A program made the position numbers and the translations under genes. From Gordius sp. MW1 (lineage: Eukaryota; Nematomorpha; Gordioida; Gordea; Gordiidae), in NCBI GenBank assembly GCA_964036665.1, contig OZ038527.1, positions 27,501,901 to 27,565,900 on the forward strand: a stretch of 64,000 nt of DNA. The letters are read 5' to 3'. The notes beneath the pieces are model-generated. The model was not told the origin of the DNA. It worked only from the letters and a program-made list of their open reading frames with translations, and did not search any database. Shown here one piece after another: positions 1-12,037 of the stretch (the stretch's first letter is position 1; every line of letters starts with the position of its first letter).

Positions 1-960
1 TAGAAGAGCGAATTAATAATCAATGGAAATCAAGCACAATTATACCCTTATTTAAAGGCAAAGGACCCTCATGACTGAGGCAATTACAGAGGTATCAAGC
101 TAACTTGCCATTCTTTGAAGCTAATGGAAAGGATCTTAGTAAAAAGGCTGAAAAACGAGGTGGAAATATCGGCTAACCAATTCGGATTTGTGGCCGGCAA
201 ATCCACAGTCGACCCAATCATCGCACTAAATCAAATGATTGATAAATATGGTGTAAAGAGAAAAGACTTGCATATGGTCTTTATCGACTTGGAGAAAGCT
301 TATGACACGTTTTCTCGCGATTTAATGTGGTGGTGTCTGATAAAACAAATTATCCCTTACGCATATGTACGGCATATGAAAATATTTATCAAGCCACAAA
401 CTCATGCGTTAGGACGACAGTAGAGACTCGAAACGTTTTCTTGTTAAAATTGGATTACATTCAAAATCTGCTTTAAGTCCCTTTTCTTACATAATTTTAG
501 ACACGATAACGAGAGACATTTAAAAGCCATCGCCATCCAGTATGCTATATACCGAAGATATAGTAATATGCGAGGAAACAAAGAAGAAAGTATTCGAAGA
601 AGTCAAAAATGGTTAAAGGCTGGTAATGGTTTAAAATCCAACAATTAAAAAATGGTATACATGGAAATGCTACAGACAGTCCATCGCAGGGTGACCAGCT
701 AAAATACCCAAAAGCAGACAGGGTTACATACCTCGGCTCGATGCTACATTAAGAGGGAGGTTATGCGACAGAAGTCAATGCCCGGTGGAGCTTGTTTACT
801 AAGCTCGATCATATGACGAATGACTTTCTCATGACAAAATGGGTATTCAACCTATGGCGGGCATGATTAACGAAAATCGAAAGAAGGGACATGAATGACG
901 TAAATCTAAAAGTACTGGACATGGAGCTATCGGGGAAGCCCCCGTGTCACGTGATGGCAA
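1..960 (+). mobile_element. RTE-like LINE remnant, reverse-transcriptase part (cut by window edge)
   Basis: Decayed non-LTR retrotransposon entering from the left edge. A readable stretch at 115-423 carries the RT motifs NQFGFVAGKSTVDPI and FIDLEKAYD, typical of RTE-clade reverse transcriptases, preceded at about 85-114 by an NYRGI-like motif in the same frame. Beyond a stop at 421, shifted-frame pieces continue: LYTEDIVICEETKKK (RT active-site region, normally F/YxDD) near 545-600 and YLGSMLH near 730-755, which matches the RTE thumb/C-terminal part. Several stops and frameshifts make it non-functional. The second RTE-like copy at 38.7-40.4 kb shares the layout. Seen: the motifs and breaks. 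Inferred: RTE clade. Confidence 0.85.
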
Positions 961-1742
961 GTCGATAAAGTTATGAAAATTAAAGAGATTAGTCAAGACA
1001 ATTCGAGTGGTTACTTATAGGTATAAGTTAAATTTATGTTACTCAGTCAATTTTTTCTACAATTTACAAAACAATTCTTATCAAAATAATTTATGATTTT
1101 TGTATAATTTGAGAAGTTTATATGGTGAATCGATTTCAGTAAGCCATTGTCATCTAAAAAACTAGCGCGCTATTATAATTTACCAAGGCTACAAAGGCGT
1201 TTGACGGAGGCGCTGTATGGTGATGTAATATTAAATTTAATAAAAAGCTGTCTAAAATTTAGGGAAACTTAGATGCTTAAAGAATGTTATTTATTATTTA
1301 AATTACACAGGTCTACAAATATTGACTTTCTGATTTCATCCCGTGATCTGACAAATAATTCTGATTTTACGCTAAACAATATGATGTTTTTAGTTTTTCC
1401 AGTCATCCAGATTTATGGTTAAAGATACAAAAAATGGCCTTTTGACTTTTTTTGAGAACCCACGCCATTTTAAACTTATTAAAAAAGAAATTATAAAATC
1501 TCCTTTAGATCATTTATTGATCTACAGGTTCATAATTTTATTTTTTGTATCATCTCGACTTTTGGTTTTATCTCCGTTTGTCTGAACTTTCTCTCCGTAT
1601 TAAAAATTCCCCCCACCATAATTGGTAAATAGATTAAATAAGTACATAACGCTTATACAATGTTCACTAACACATCACTTTCTCCATTCCTCTCTTTCTT
1701 TCTCTTTCTCTCCCTCTGGCCTTCATATCTAGCCAAGCACAC
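961..1742. other. Intergenic AT-rich stretch, no gene seen
   Basis: Probably includes the decayed 3' end of the RTE-like LINE at its left edge. A pyrimidine-rich run (tctctttctttctctttctc) lies at about 1690-1712. I see no exon-like reading frame or repeat shared with the rest of the window. Confidence 0.5.
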
Positions 1743-2752
1743 TAGGGCTGCACCGATATTGGTATCGGTATCGTATCGGTACCGATACCACGATTTTTTT
1801 AACAATATCGGTATCGGTTATTAATCGTACCTATACCGATATTGATACTTGAAATTTTTTTACAAAATATTATATTTGTTAGAGCTGTATATCTATATAC
1901 TTTTTAAAATAAATTTTACTTAATTGCTCTTAAATTTAATTATTTTTTCATTGATTCATTCATTCATATTTCTACAGCCATTATGTAAGTTAATTCGTAT
2001 TTACAATTTATAATATATATAAATAAATTTAATGTAATTAGGTCTAAAAGTAAAAGCAAGTCATTAATTTGGAATTATTTTATAATTGATGAGAACTCAG
2101 CGTCAGTACATATTGCAGCCTGTACAATTGATAACTGCAATAAAAAAGTTTTAAGAGGTGGTAAGACATCAATTAGTTTTAACACCACAAATCTTAGAAA
2201 ACATATCCTTAATAATCATTAAATAATATATAAACAATTATTATTAGAGGAGAAGTCAAAGACATTGACTGATAATAAAAAAACTTCAAATCTGATTCCA
2301 AATTAGTTCAACCAAAAATTAATGACCTTTTAAACAGTGTAAAAAAATTGGATATTAATCATCCCAAGTCCAAAATTATAAATCAATTAATATTAGAGAA
2401 TCAATGGGATCACATGTAAACCCATTAGAATATTAGGCAACAAATATTTCCGATTTTCCAATATTACCAACACTGGCCAGAAAATATCTGTCGTCACCCG
2501 CCACATCTATCCCTTCTGAATCTATCTTTAGTATAACTGGTGATATTGATAATCCACATAGAAGATCTCTTCTACCTGGGACTATCGAAAAATGACTATT
2601 TATGAAAAAAAATTTAGAATATTTTAAATAAAGCTTTATAAATATTAACTAACAAGTCTAATTATAAGATGTAAAATATCGGTATCGGTATATTTATTTA
2701 AATATCGGTCGGTATCGGTATCGGTTGAAAATTTGATATCGGTGCAGCCCTA
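1743..2752 (+). mobile_element. Internally deleted hAT transposon with 8-bp TSD
   Basis: Ends are perfect inverted TAGGGCTGCACCGATA repeats continuing into iterated GGTATCGGTA. The element is flanked by identical 8-bp duplications AAGCACAC (1735-1742 and 2753-2760), the hAT hallmark. About 2060-2220 encodes a BED-type zinc finger (IWNYFIIDENSASVHIAAC, then a C, RGGK and LRKHILNNH). About 2450-2630 encodes the hAT C-terminal dimerisation motif (LARKYLSSPATSIPSESIFS, then RRSLLPG). The middle catalytic part is missing, so the copy is non-autonomous; stops interrupt both ends. The exact TSD suggests a fairly recent insertion. Confidence 0.93.
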
Positions 2753-2850
2753 AAGCACACAAAAGGGGCGGGAGCGGAGGAGATGGAGAGAGATTAAGTA
2801 AAGGGAGAGAGTCATGTGTTAATAAACATCGCATACGTAAAATGTACTCT

Positions 2851-3008
2851 CATAGACGTAGCCAAAAAAGGGGGGGCTGCCACCCTCTAAATCCAAAAAC
2901 TTGTTAAAAATTATTAAAATCATACCTAAAATTTCTAAAAAATTATCATTTTGCCCTTCCCTAAATCAGTATTGCCCCCCGCTAATTCCAATGCTAACTA
3001 CGACCATG
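2851..3008 (-). mobile_element. MITE family A copy, reverse orientation
   Basis: Begins near catagacgtagcc, then a G-run, GGCTGCC, an AT-rich centre and a run resembling TTGCCCTTCCCTAAATCA, and ends with cgaccatg. This is the family A layout read on the minus strand, with decayed ends. Confidence 0.7.
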
Positions 3009-3716
3009 TGTGCTCTAATGTAGTTTGTTTTCCTAGACATAGTGGGGTATTTTATTGCCGGGATGGGGCTCAGATAAAGTCGGATAAAACTAAAAGTAAA
3101 GGTGAAACAATAAAAACAGAATTATGATCCTCTAGATCATAAAATGGGCTACAGGACTTTTCATTAATATCGAAAATAAATTTAAAATGCATAGCCTCAA
3201 AAAATGTCTATCTTTAACCTTATTTATTACAAAATTTGGACAAGTAGGGAAGAAAAAAAACATATTATTGTTTAATGTAAAATGCTCTATCAATATTATT
3301 TGTCAGATAACGTAATGTAAACACAAAGTCAATATTTGTATACCTGTGATATTAGTCTATATTTGAGGTTACTTAAATATGAAACATTAAATCCCCTGAT
3401 CAAAATTTATTGATTAGTTTATTAAGGGGATTTAATCATTTATTATGAGAAATTATTCAGTGTACCGGTCATATGAGCGTAATTAAAAATATAAGCAACT
3501 TGAAAAATCTTCCTTGGTTTAAATTTAAATGTTAATAAATAAAAAGGTCTAAACAGCGTTCGTTATCGGTGCAATAAGGTTAGATGTGATACAATGAAAT
3601 TATTTATAAATTCTGCAAGGTAAAGAACAATATTAATTTATCTACATTCGTTTCTATGGGGAACAAGGATTAACGTAGGGACTTTACCTAATATTATTAT
3701 CATTTATTATAAGACA
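3009..3716. other. Region downstream of the CatSper gene, no gene seen
   Basis: AT-rich; would hold the 3' UTR of the minus-strand CatSper-like gene. The plus strand has several TTTATT words (AATAAA on the minus strand) close to the stop codon, for example near 3702-3708. No other structure noted. Confidence 0.4.
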
Positions 3717-6700
3717 TTAATATTTATTAAAGAAGAAATAAATAAATAGTCCACTTCCAAACATCATTGTGGCACCAGCTTGAATAATGTAAGTATATGG
3801 ATAAGGCATTGAAATTTGCTTGACATATATCTAAGTAAATATCAACCTTCGCCAATATATTATGATAAGTTACCGTGTAACTAGTCCCCCAATTACAAAA
3901 TGACATCCCTTCGAGAATTTTGAAGTTGAAATGATACAGACCTGATCCCTAATTAAAAGCAGTTTAAAATTGGATCGTGTTGCATATTTGTTACTTTGAA
4001 AGTGAGCATGATGTTTTCAAAGTTCATAATATTGGTACCCGGGAACACTAAGGAGGCAGTAGGAGTAAGAGTTGTATTCGAGGCTATATTTGTTAATTTG
4101 AAAATTAGACTAAAAATACAATAGACTGGCCAACTTATTAAAGCACTTAAGCCACCATTTTAAATTAGGTATTTTCTATATACGAACTTCCATGGGCGTA
4201 ACCAGCTTTGAGATTAGAGGGGGAAATAATAATTTAGGGAGGGGCAAAATGATCATTATCTGTTTAGCCACAATTATAATAAACTTCAACAAGTTTTTGG
4301 ATTTAGCGGGAGGGAGGCAGCCGCCCCTCCTTGGCTACATGCGAATTTGTGCAGAGAAAATTTGCAAAATAATGAAAATATTTAAAGGTTATCATATTAA
4401 AAGTTAGTTAAACATTTGATCATTTATACATATCTAGATTTCCCAAAAATTGCGCATTCTTTGTTATAGTATGCTTCTAACATGGCTACCTACACCCTTA
4501 CTTAATAATTATTATCAGCTATTCGCCAATCTTTCGTATTATTACTCTATAGTCATCATAAACTTTTATAACGATATACGTGATATGGTGTAATCAGTCC
4601 TTCCATTTATTTCCACAACAACCCCGTAAAGCATTTGATTGAGGCCAACATTTTTAGGCCGATGTCGTCTTACTACAAAACCCAAATATATTGTAGTTGT
4701 CTGTATTAATGCATCAACCTTTTAAAACAAAATAATTAAAAACAACGTTTTAACAACACACAGATAGATTATTTTATACAAGATTTAATTTCTAACTTCG
4801 CTAATACACGGAATATAATCAATGCTCGATTGATCTATTATTTTGTCGCAGTAATCATGTTTTTCCTAACATAATATATACAATATAAAATCGATTCATC
4901 AACAAAAAAAGTACCCACCGTAATATTTAAGAATACTTTGTTATATACATTAAGGGTAGATGGAATTGCTATGCCATAATTTGAAGGTGGTTTATAGTTA
5001 GGCTACATTTTAGAAGAATAATTAAAAACATAAAACTAATTTCAATTCTAATAGTATTATAAACGTTTTAATCAACTTACTTCTAAAATATATTTTGCTG
5101 GCACAAAATTAGTCCAGCCATTTTTAATTCCTGGTTCGTATTTTTGAACGCTTAATATTTCCAAATATTTGGCATGATCAAGTGTAGGACAAGTCAGAAA
5201 AAGTCGTACAACTTGACTCACTTTGTGACATTTCAACGAGGAATCAGGGATGTATATGAATAGGGCGACAACACCCTAGGCATAAAAAAAGTTTTTAAAC
5301 GTAATATCTAATTTAAAAACTGAGTTATATGTATTGGTCAATATAATGACAATGTCTTCTACTTTTTGATCTTAATTTTATTAGACTTAAGTTTGTTATG
5401 CTCCTCATAGCTACCTAAATTGTAAGGTAGACTATCTTTATAATTACAAGTTTTTTAAATTAAAAAATCATGAGATACCATTTTTCTCATATTGGGTTCG
5501 AGGCATATTTTGAGCGTCTCGAGGTTTGTTTCAGAATCTCGAGTCCACATCTTTTCAATAGCCACTAACTCTCGATTTTTAATAAGCCAATGCATGGTTC
5601 TCGCTTTGAAAACTTCTACACCATAAAAATATATATCAATTTTATAATATTTCGATGTGCCTAATTATGCATTCATTGTTCACCTGTAATGTTGGAGGTG
5701 GAATAAAAAGTAAAACATATTTTTTCGTGTAAGCCTAGTATGTAAGAGTCGCTATAGGTATCATCGGTATAAAGAGCGTGGTTACATCGCGACTCCAATA
5801 GATTCCAATGTATAAGTGTAGACTATGTAAAAACACAATTTATTTTCATTGTATAACATGATTGACTATATACTGATTCATAGTTTAACAGATTATCTTA
5901 TAGATTGTCCTTTAATATTAAGGTGCGTGTATGCTATAATTTAGAAAATACCATAGCTCTTTGAATCTAAGCAATTTAATAGAATCTATAATTCTTCAAA
6001 ATTTTGATAGAATACTTTCAAGAAATTACATCATTAGCATTAACATCTTTGGACACTTTATTGAATCCAAAATTTATTGTGCTCCATTCTCCGGAAGGAA
6101 TCTCTAAGTATTGCTTCGAATTATAAAGCGATTGAGGATGTGGTGTAATGCAGGTCACTGTGGTGGAAGTTAACCGATTTGTGATTAAGCAATTAATGTT
6201 GGGGTTGATAGTAAGTGTACTACCGATGTCATCATCAGTCCATCCTTTAATTATTATATACAAATATAAATTTTATTCCTTTACGTATAATTATGAAATA
6301 TATAGAGGACGGGACATAACAAAATATTTTTCATCAAAAAGTGAGGTCATAAATTGCTGAGCAATTAATTTAATACGTGCTTAAATAACCAGCATGTATT
6401 TAGCACTATTATTTTGAGATACACTTGTGGTTACATTTAATGGAATCATAAATAGGAGAAATTAAAGCTTGTGCAACATAATTAAGAAAATTTTGTCATA
6501 AGTTACCTTTAACTTTATCCACGCCTCCGACGTCAGGTGATATTGATAATGTAACATTGTAAGATTTAATACTCTTTGACAGATTAATGCTATGTTTATA
6601 TTTGACATCCGTTAAAATATTTCCACCTTTTGGTGCCTCTATAACAATTCCCTTCAATATTGTATTAAAGGGTGATGTACTGTTAGCAATACTGACCCCC

Positions 6701-9700
6701 GTTATCAGTACCGTAAATCTTCTTGTGACCCTGGTTAAATATATCTATCTTAAAAATCATTCATATGTGGTGGAATAAAATTAATGAATAAATCAAATTA
6801 TAAGAAATACACAAACTAACAATTACTTTATATCCTTGGGTGTGTGTAACGTTACAATGCGATTGACAAATTGTGATATATCGGGAAAATCAAAATTACT
6901 CGAATGCGTTTTATAAGCGTACAGATATATCAAAGAACCCGATGTCATTTGAATCATGAAAGCTAGATTTGGAATGATAATTGACTTCTCAACCTATTTA
7001 AGCACAATTGAATTATAGACAAAATATAATTTAAAATAAAATACCAATAAATGATCTTCATATAAGTCCCCAATTATAGCACGATTAATTCTTAAAATGT
7101 CATTATTTTTGGCAATTTGGATATGGTAGAGATTACGTAATAAGTTAATGGCTAAAGCACAATACTCCTTCTCACAAGCCGGTATTTTATTACTTTCTAA
7201 CATGATTATCCTTTTAACTCCTAAGCATGTATATTAAATTAAGATTTTAGATAAATCACCTCTTCTCATAAGAATAACGCTGTTATACTCATGATTTAAA
7301 ATGTAGACGCCATCAGCATCACTCATAATGGATGTGCGGGCGTCTGTCTTAGGAACATTTACAGGCTGGTCTATGTTTATTAGACTGGACAAAGTATCGA
7401 ATGTCGTACCACCATCTATCGAATACAATACGTGCCATGGTAGGCGAGAATCGTATATATAAATTTCTTCGGTGAAAGAATTTACGTATATCTTATCAAA
7501 ATCGCCCTTTTCTAATATTGCGTGATCAGGTCTGTGAGGGATCAGCCTGATTTCACCAGGTAAGGATATATCATTAACAAATTTGACGGTTTTAAAAAAG
7601 TGAGAACTGATCCGGCCAGCTTTAATCTCCTAAGACCACATGCAAACAAAATGAGATATATTACACATTAAGATTGACTTAATATTTATTGTTTTCTATA
7701 CGTTGATTCAATCAAATTTATACCTCGTTTATTTGATACAGAATAAATATGTGACCATTCAAAGGTGAGGATTTCACGTCTTTAACAACAAGCCCACTAG
7801 ACTCTTTAGATGCCTCAAGGGTGAGTTTAGCGTTCACAATAATAATTTTAGGTGGATCTAATATATTGCTGGTGCTTAAATCCACTCCAATTCTCCATAT
7901 TTCCAATGAATATTTCAAGGTATTTTTTTCATCGGTCAATTGGCATTGGATAAAAATATCTCCAAAATAATCGACGGACTCCGGAATGCATCCCTGTGGT
8001 TTTGTAAATCTACATTTCTAAATATAATAAGATTATTCTCCTTTCTTCATTGTATTTTTTAAAGGCAACCACAAACATGTATAAGGATATATCTGTAGTA
8101 TATAGAACGCAAATAGCCAACTGTGTCTGTTAATTTAAAGCGTTATTGAACATCACCTTGAAATAATTATTTAAATTGACGTCTTTATTTTACTATATAA
8201 ACAACACCTTACTCTAAACAACGAACTCTTTTCTTTCCCCTCTCTTTAAAATTTACCTTTAATAAATATTACCCCTCCCAAAACATCAAAATGTCCTACA
8301 TACGATCAAATTAACTATAAAAAGGGTTTGAAGGACTTTGACTTCGCAGACTTAAAAACCGATCAAGCCTTACCCTAGAATGACCAACAATTACTTTCCT
8401 TTTTTAAAATGGTATACATGTGACTGGTATAATTGATCACTTAATATATTTTGCAATAAAGTTAGGATCTTATGAGCCTGCTTATTTAACTCTAATTTTT
8501 AACATTGTAAACAATAAAATAATTACATTGTAAGGAATGTTATCGATTGCCATATTGTTAAATGTAACAAACGGATTGGTATAGTTTAGTCTGCTTTGAT
8601 ACACACCGCATGTAGTTAGCAAAAATAAATTCGAACCGCTGATTATACCATCTTTAACCATCAATTCGCATTTTTCTGTTTCTAATAGTATCCGTTAATA
8701 TATTAATTATTTAATGCAAATGTTTTATTTATACACCGCAATATTGATCATTACTAAGTTGGTTAGTAGCATCGAACCACATGTTTGTATAAGGGGCTAA
8801 GTTAGCAGGCGATACAGCAATTATAACTAGATCTAAAGTATTTGTAAAATTATTAACATTTTACTGACTATAGTTCATATGTTTCACTTTACCTACAACA
8901 TCATTTTATTATTATATAAATTAATAATTTAGATTAACATGATACATTAATTGCTATACAAATCCTAAGCCACCATCTTGCTTATAAACACTGTCGTAAA
9001 GTGTCCCTGACGAGTTACGTTACTATGTTTGCTTATTGATTAACTTTGGATACTAAATTGCGTAGCGAATTAAATTACTGCTACTTTATAAATTATAGAA
9101 CCATGGGCGTTACCAGCATTGGAATTAGAGGGTGACAACAATTAGTTAGGGAGTGGCAAAATTCATTTTTTTTTGAGATATTAGCCATAATTTCAATAAA
9201 TTTCAACAAATTCTGTCCCCCCCCCCTTGGCTACGCCCATGTATAGAACATACTGGGTTTGAAACTTACAAAAAAATAAGAGGAGGTAGATTGAGGCACG
9301 GCTTTTAAATATGTTCCTAAAATTGGAAAATATTAATATTATGGAGTTTTTATCCGAAGAATTTAGTTTATACACGTAGCTTTGTCCCCTTCTGTTTAAG
9401 CTTCTAATCTGTTTTTTGTTTTCTATAGAAGCTGAAGTATAATTTTCATGCAATTCTTGGGGGGTAGTTTGACACAATTATCCTCAAATGATAAGATTAA
9501 AAGGCAAGGCTACTTCCAAGCTTTTTACGACAGCCGAACATTTACATGAATATGCACAAGCAAAATTAATTAATGTTTCTATGCTTAGCATGGGCGTACG
9601 CAGGGGGGGGCAGGGGGGGGCGGCTGCCCCCCCCCCCTAATTTATGAAAAAAAAAATTTTTCAATGCAAAAACATTGAAAAATTAAAAAAAATTATGTTT

Positions 9701-10674
9701 TGCCCCCCTCTAAATGAACTTTTGAACGTTTTGCCCCCCCCTAATTCAAAACCTGCGTACGCCCATGATGCTTAGTTTCACGATTATTAATATTGTTTGT
9801 TTCCTATGATCATTATACAAGGAGTAATTAAGTTTACATAGTCGTAACGTAACGCGTCACAGGAAACCATGGCATGATATTTAATTAATAGTGTGGGCCT
9901 TAAAATTTGTTATATATGCAAACATAGCATTTCATAAAACTGAATATAATTTTAAAAGTATTCTATTTGACAGTACCGGGAATCCATGTCGTAACTATTA
10001 CTACATTGTCGACGATGCAGTCGTCGCGAAACATTTTAAATTTTATGAGCTCAGGCTTCGAATTGCTCTTCGTTTTAATTTTAATAAAATCTTGGCCTGT
10101 CGATATTAATCAACAGATCATATTGTGCCAATATGAAGTTTAATAATACCCGCAAAATTTGAATCAACAAACAGGATTATACCATTAGATAAGTGAAATT
10201 CTTGTCCGGTTGTTATGTTCATAAATACTTTGTAGTATTTGCGATCTGTTATTAGTAAGTAAATATATATCAAAAAAGAAATATACTTTCAGAGGATTCA
10301 TATATATCACGTTTCAGTATCGTTGAAATCCACCCATATTTTTTATCATCCTATATAATGCATGTAAAAAATCAAATGCAATAAACACACACCTTCTGTT
10401 TCATCGCTATCGTAATGTTCCAGGTCTGATTATATACCACAATCACAGGGTATTGATTCAAACTTTTATAAGTTTCATAATTTTGCCGGGATCTATTACC
10501 ATCAAACACGGCTAAGACAGTCTTAGGGAATGAGAAATAAAATATCTTTAAATATCTTTCTAATGACATGCATATTGTATTATAGTTACTGTATAACAAA
10601 GAAATAGTAAAGTATAGATTATACCATTGATTCATCGCCAAAAAGGAGTACGTCATTAAAGTCGGCTTTATTGC
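3717..10674 (-). CDS. CATSPERE: CatSper auxiliary subunit epsilon-like membrane protein (multi-exon, N-terminus unresolved)
   Basis: Accessory subunit of the sperm flagellar CatSper calcium channel, a large ectodomain with one C-terminal membrane helix. Exons on the minus strand: 10625-10674, 10393-10588, 10287-10350, 9977-10096, 8737-8832, 8527-8675, 7724-8017, 7260-7629, 7045-7220, 6827-6993, 6507-6730, 6030-6244, 5081-5275, 4919-5002, 4797-4865, 4580-4718, then 3874-3948 and a last exon 3717-3818. All junctions are GT-AG and every phase from 10674 down to 4580 is consistent (about 869 residues). Resemblances to vertebrate epsilon, from memory, come in the right order: AIKP, STILKRDIYES, FRDDCIVDNVVIVTTWIPG, GVVALFIYIPDSSLKC, GSGLYHFNFKILEGMSFCN, and MPYPYTYII before a short hydrophobic helix and stop. 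One or more exons between about 3980 and 4570 are not resolved; nor is the signal peptide. Three family A MITEs sit in introns. It could instead be the related delta subunit. Confidence 0.72.
4191..4341 (+). mobile_element. MITE family A copy in CatSper-gene intron
   Basis: Opens CATGGGCGTAACCAG and closes CCTTGGCTACATG, with an AT-rich centre containing the family words GGGAGGGGCAAAATGAT and CAGCCGCCCCTCC. It lies in the unresolved part of the CatSper-like gene, between the exon ending at 4580 and the terminal exons. Confidence 0.85.
9102..9241 (+). mobile_element. MITE family A copy, complete
   Basis: CATGGGCGTTACCAGC at the left and CTTGGCTACGCCCATG at the right form inverted ends about 140 bp apart. 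Interior shares GGAATTAGAGGG and AATAAATTTCAACAAATT with other copies. Located in the 1.1-kb intron between exons 9977-10096 and 8737-8832 of the CatSper-like gene. Confidence 0.9.
9589..9767 (+). mobile_element. MITE family A, CGTACGC subfamily
   Basis: Inverted ends CATGGGCGTACGCAGG and CCTGCGTACGCCCATG, with long G and C runs just inside. The same variant end occurs at 62274-62499, defining a subfamily in which the usual GTAGCC is replaced by GTACGC. Lies in the same CatSper-gene intron as the copy at 9102. Confidence 0.9.
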
Positions 10675-11400
10675 CTTTCACCTTTGTGTCGTAAAGTAAG
10701 ACAGCTGTCCCACCTTTTAATTTATAACAAAAATGATTACAATAATAAAGATTTAGAAAATTATTTATTTTTTAGACGAATTATATACCTTTTTAAAGTG
10801 AAATAAACGAGTGAAAAAGTAACATTAAAATGTATGGAGTTTAACAAGGTTATATAGCTTAATTATAAATATCGACTGAATACCTTAAAAAACAAAAAAA
10901 TGATATAAAGTAGTTATTGATTTGAGTGGTAAGTTTTCCGGGGATGGATAATTTAAAAATATTCCTCTTATAACGCAATTTATGAAATTTTTGCCTAACG
11001 GAGAGTGTAAAATTGAAACAAAAATAATCAAATATATTTCTGTGCAAAATGAACAATGCAACTTATAGTCTATTACAAAAGTGGAAGATATTTATAAAAT
11101 TTTTATAATACTCAAAGAAATTATTTTTAAGGAGTGTTGGCATTGAATACTTATATCAAACTATTTTTTTAAATACATTTTTTTTAGAAATAGAGTTATA
11201 ATTATAATAAAGAATTTTCTACTAAGAAGCCAGAAAATTAGTTATTTTTAAATTATTGATACTTTAAGGTAGGTATCTATTTATTGACTTTAGTTTAGAT
11301 AATTCACATAGTGCTTCTATAAATTTATTTTTGCTAAAATTCCTTAGATTACCGTTGGTATACATGGGTCTATATGACCTAGCACTTAAAATATCCGTAA
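10675..11400. other. Region holding the unresolved 5' part of the CatSper-like gene
   Basis: The first confident exon of the minus-strand CatSper-like gene starts at 10674 in phase 0 without a plausible initiator, so upstream coding exon(s) must lie at higher coordinates. An ORF on the minus strand at 10859-11056 ends in a segment LSIPGK that might match the residues before AIKP, but no acceptable donor site was found, so it is not annotated. Confidence 0.4.
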
Positions 11401-11580
11401 TTAACTGTTATGCAATTTATGAGATCACTGTTGGTGAAGCATGTCCTGTCCTGTCCAACTTAGGTTTATTAATAATGGAAACTTATGATTCTGTAAAACA
11501 TTTTTTTGCTTCCGCATAGCGGCTAGCTAATGACCGCCGGTTGGCTTTAATTTTTCCGACCTCTGAACCCATATTAACCC
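11401..11580 (+). repeat. SINE-like repeat, copy 1
   Basis: Head resembles GCTATGCAATTTATG, followed by a CCTGTCC-rich part, then a 3' portion (cttatgattctgtaaaac, ttgcttccgcatagc, gaccgccggttggct, tttttccgacctctgaac). The same blocks in the same order occur on the minus strand at 59785-60010, where an RNA polymerase III B-box-like word follows. This looks like a dispersed SINE-type family; copy boundaries are approximate. Confidence 0.6.
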
Positions 11581-11689
11581 AAACCTCCCCCCCCCTTGTC
11601 TACGCAACTGGTTAAATGGGATTCCATTATGGAACTTGTAATTTTATATTTAAACACCAACATTACAAACTAGCCTAAGTTAACGTGGC

Positions 11690-11790
11690 CCGAGATGCAC
11701 CAATGGTGTCAGATGAAACTCAATCTTAGCTTGCCGATTTAGCTAAGCTCTTGTTTGTCATCGGGGCTTATACATACAAAGATAGCCCTA
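11690..11790 (+). repeat. Dispersed 100-bp repeat also found beside the LINE at 41.2 kb
   Basis: The segment from AACGTGGCCCGAGATGCACC through CGGGGCTTATA matches 41200-41290 in reverse complement with only a few differences. The 41.2-kb copy lies in sense at the 3' side of the minus-strand LINE, so this may be that LINE's 3' tail or a SINE sharing it. Confidence 0.65.
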
Positions 11791-11855
11791 GTTAACGTGG
11801 TAACAAATTCTGGCAAGAGCCGTTTGCCCTTATAGACAAGATTTGAGTAAATCAT

Positions 11856-12037
11856 GGTCAAAGTAGCAGAATTATGAAAAAGAGCAGTATTTTTTTGAAT
11901 CATCAAGATATTAGAATTAAATCTCTAATGGGGAGGGAATTTCTGATGTATTCTAACCCTAACCAGAACCCTAACAATCTTGATGAATCCTGACGATATC
12001 TGACCAATTTGGCTGCTATTTTTCTGCTACTTTGACC
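11856..12037. mobile_element. MITE family C, copy 1
   Basis: Ends GGTCAAAGTAGCAG and CTGCTACTTTGACC are inverted repeats 182 bp apart. The interior holds a degenerate CCCTAACC run. The related copy at 38379-38576 has the interior inverted. Confidence 0.85.

Noticed and set aside
4400-4500. Possible CatSper exon reading MLEAYYNKECAIFG
   Set aside because: It can be spliced in phase but no similarity to the expected Cys/Trp-containing segment was evident.
10859-11056. Possible N-terminal exon of the CatSper-like gene (LSIPGK)
   Set aside because: No GT donor in the right phase next to the motif; composition is ambiguous.
11940-11975. Telomere-like CCCTAACC runs (also near 38430 and 63650)
   Set aside because: Each lies inside a family C MITE; too short and degenerate for interstitial telomere repeats.
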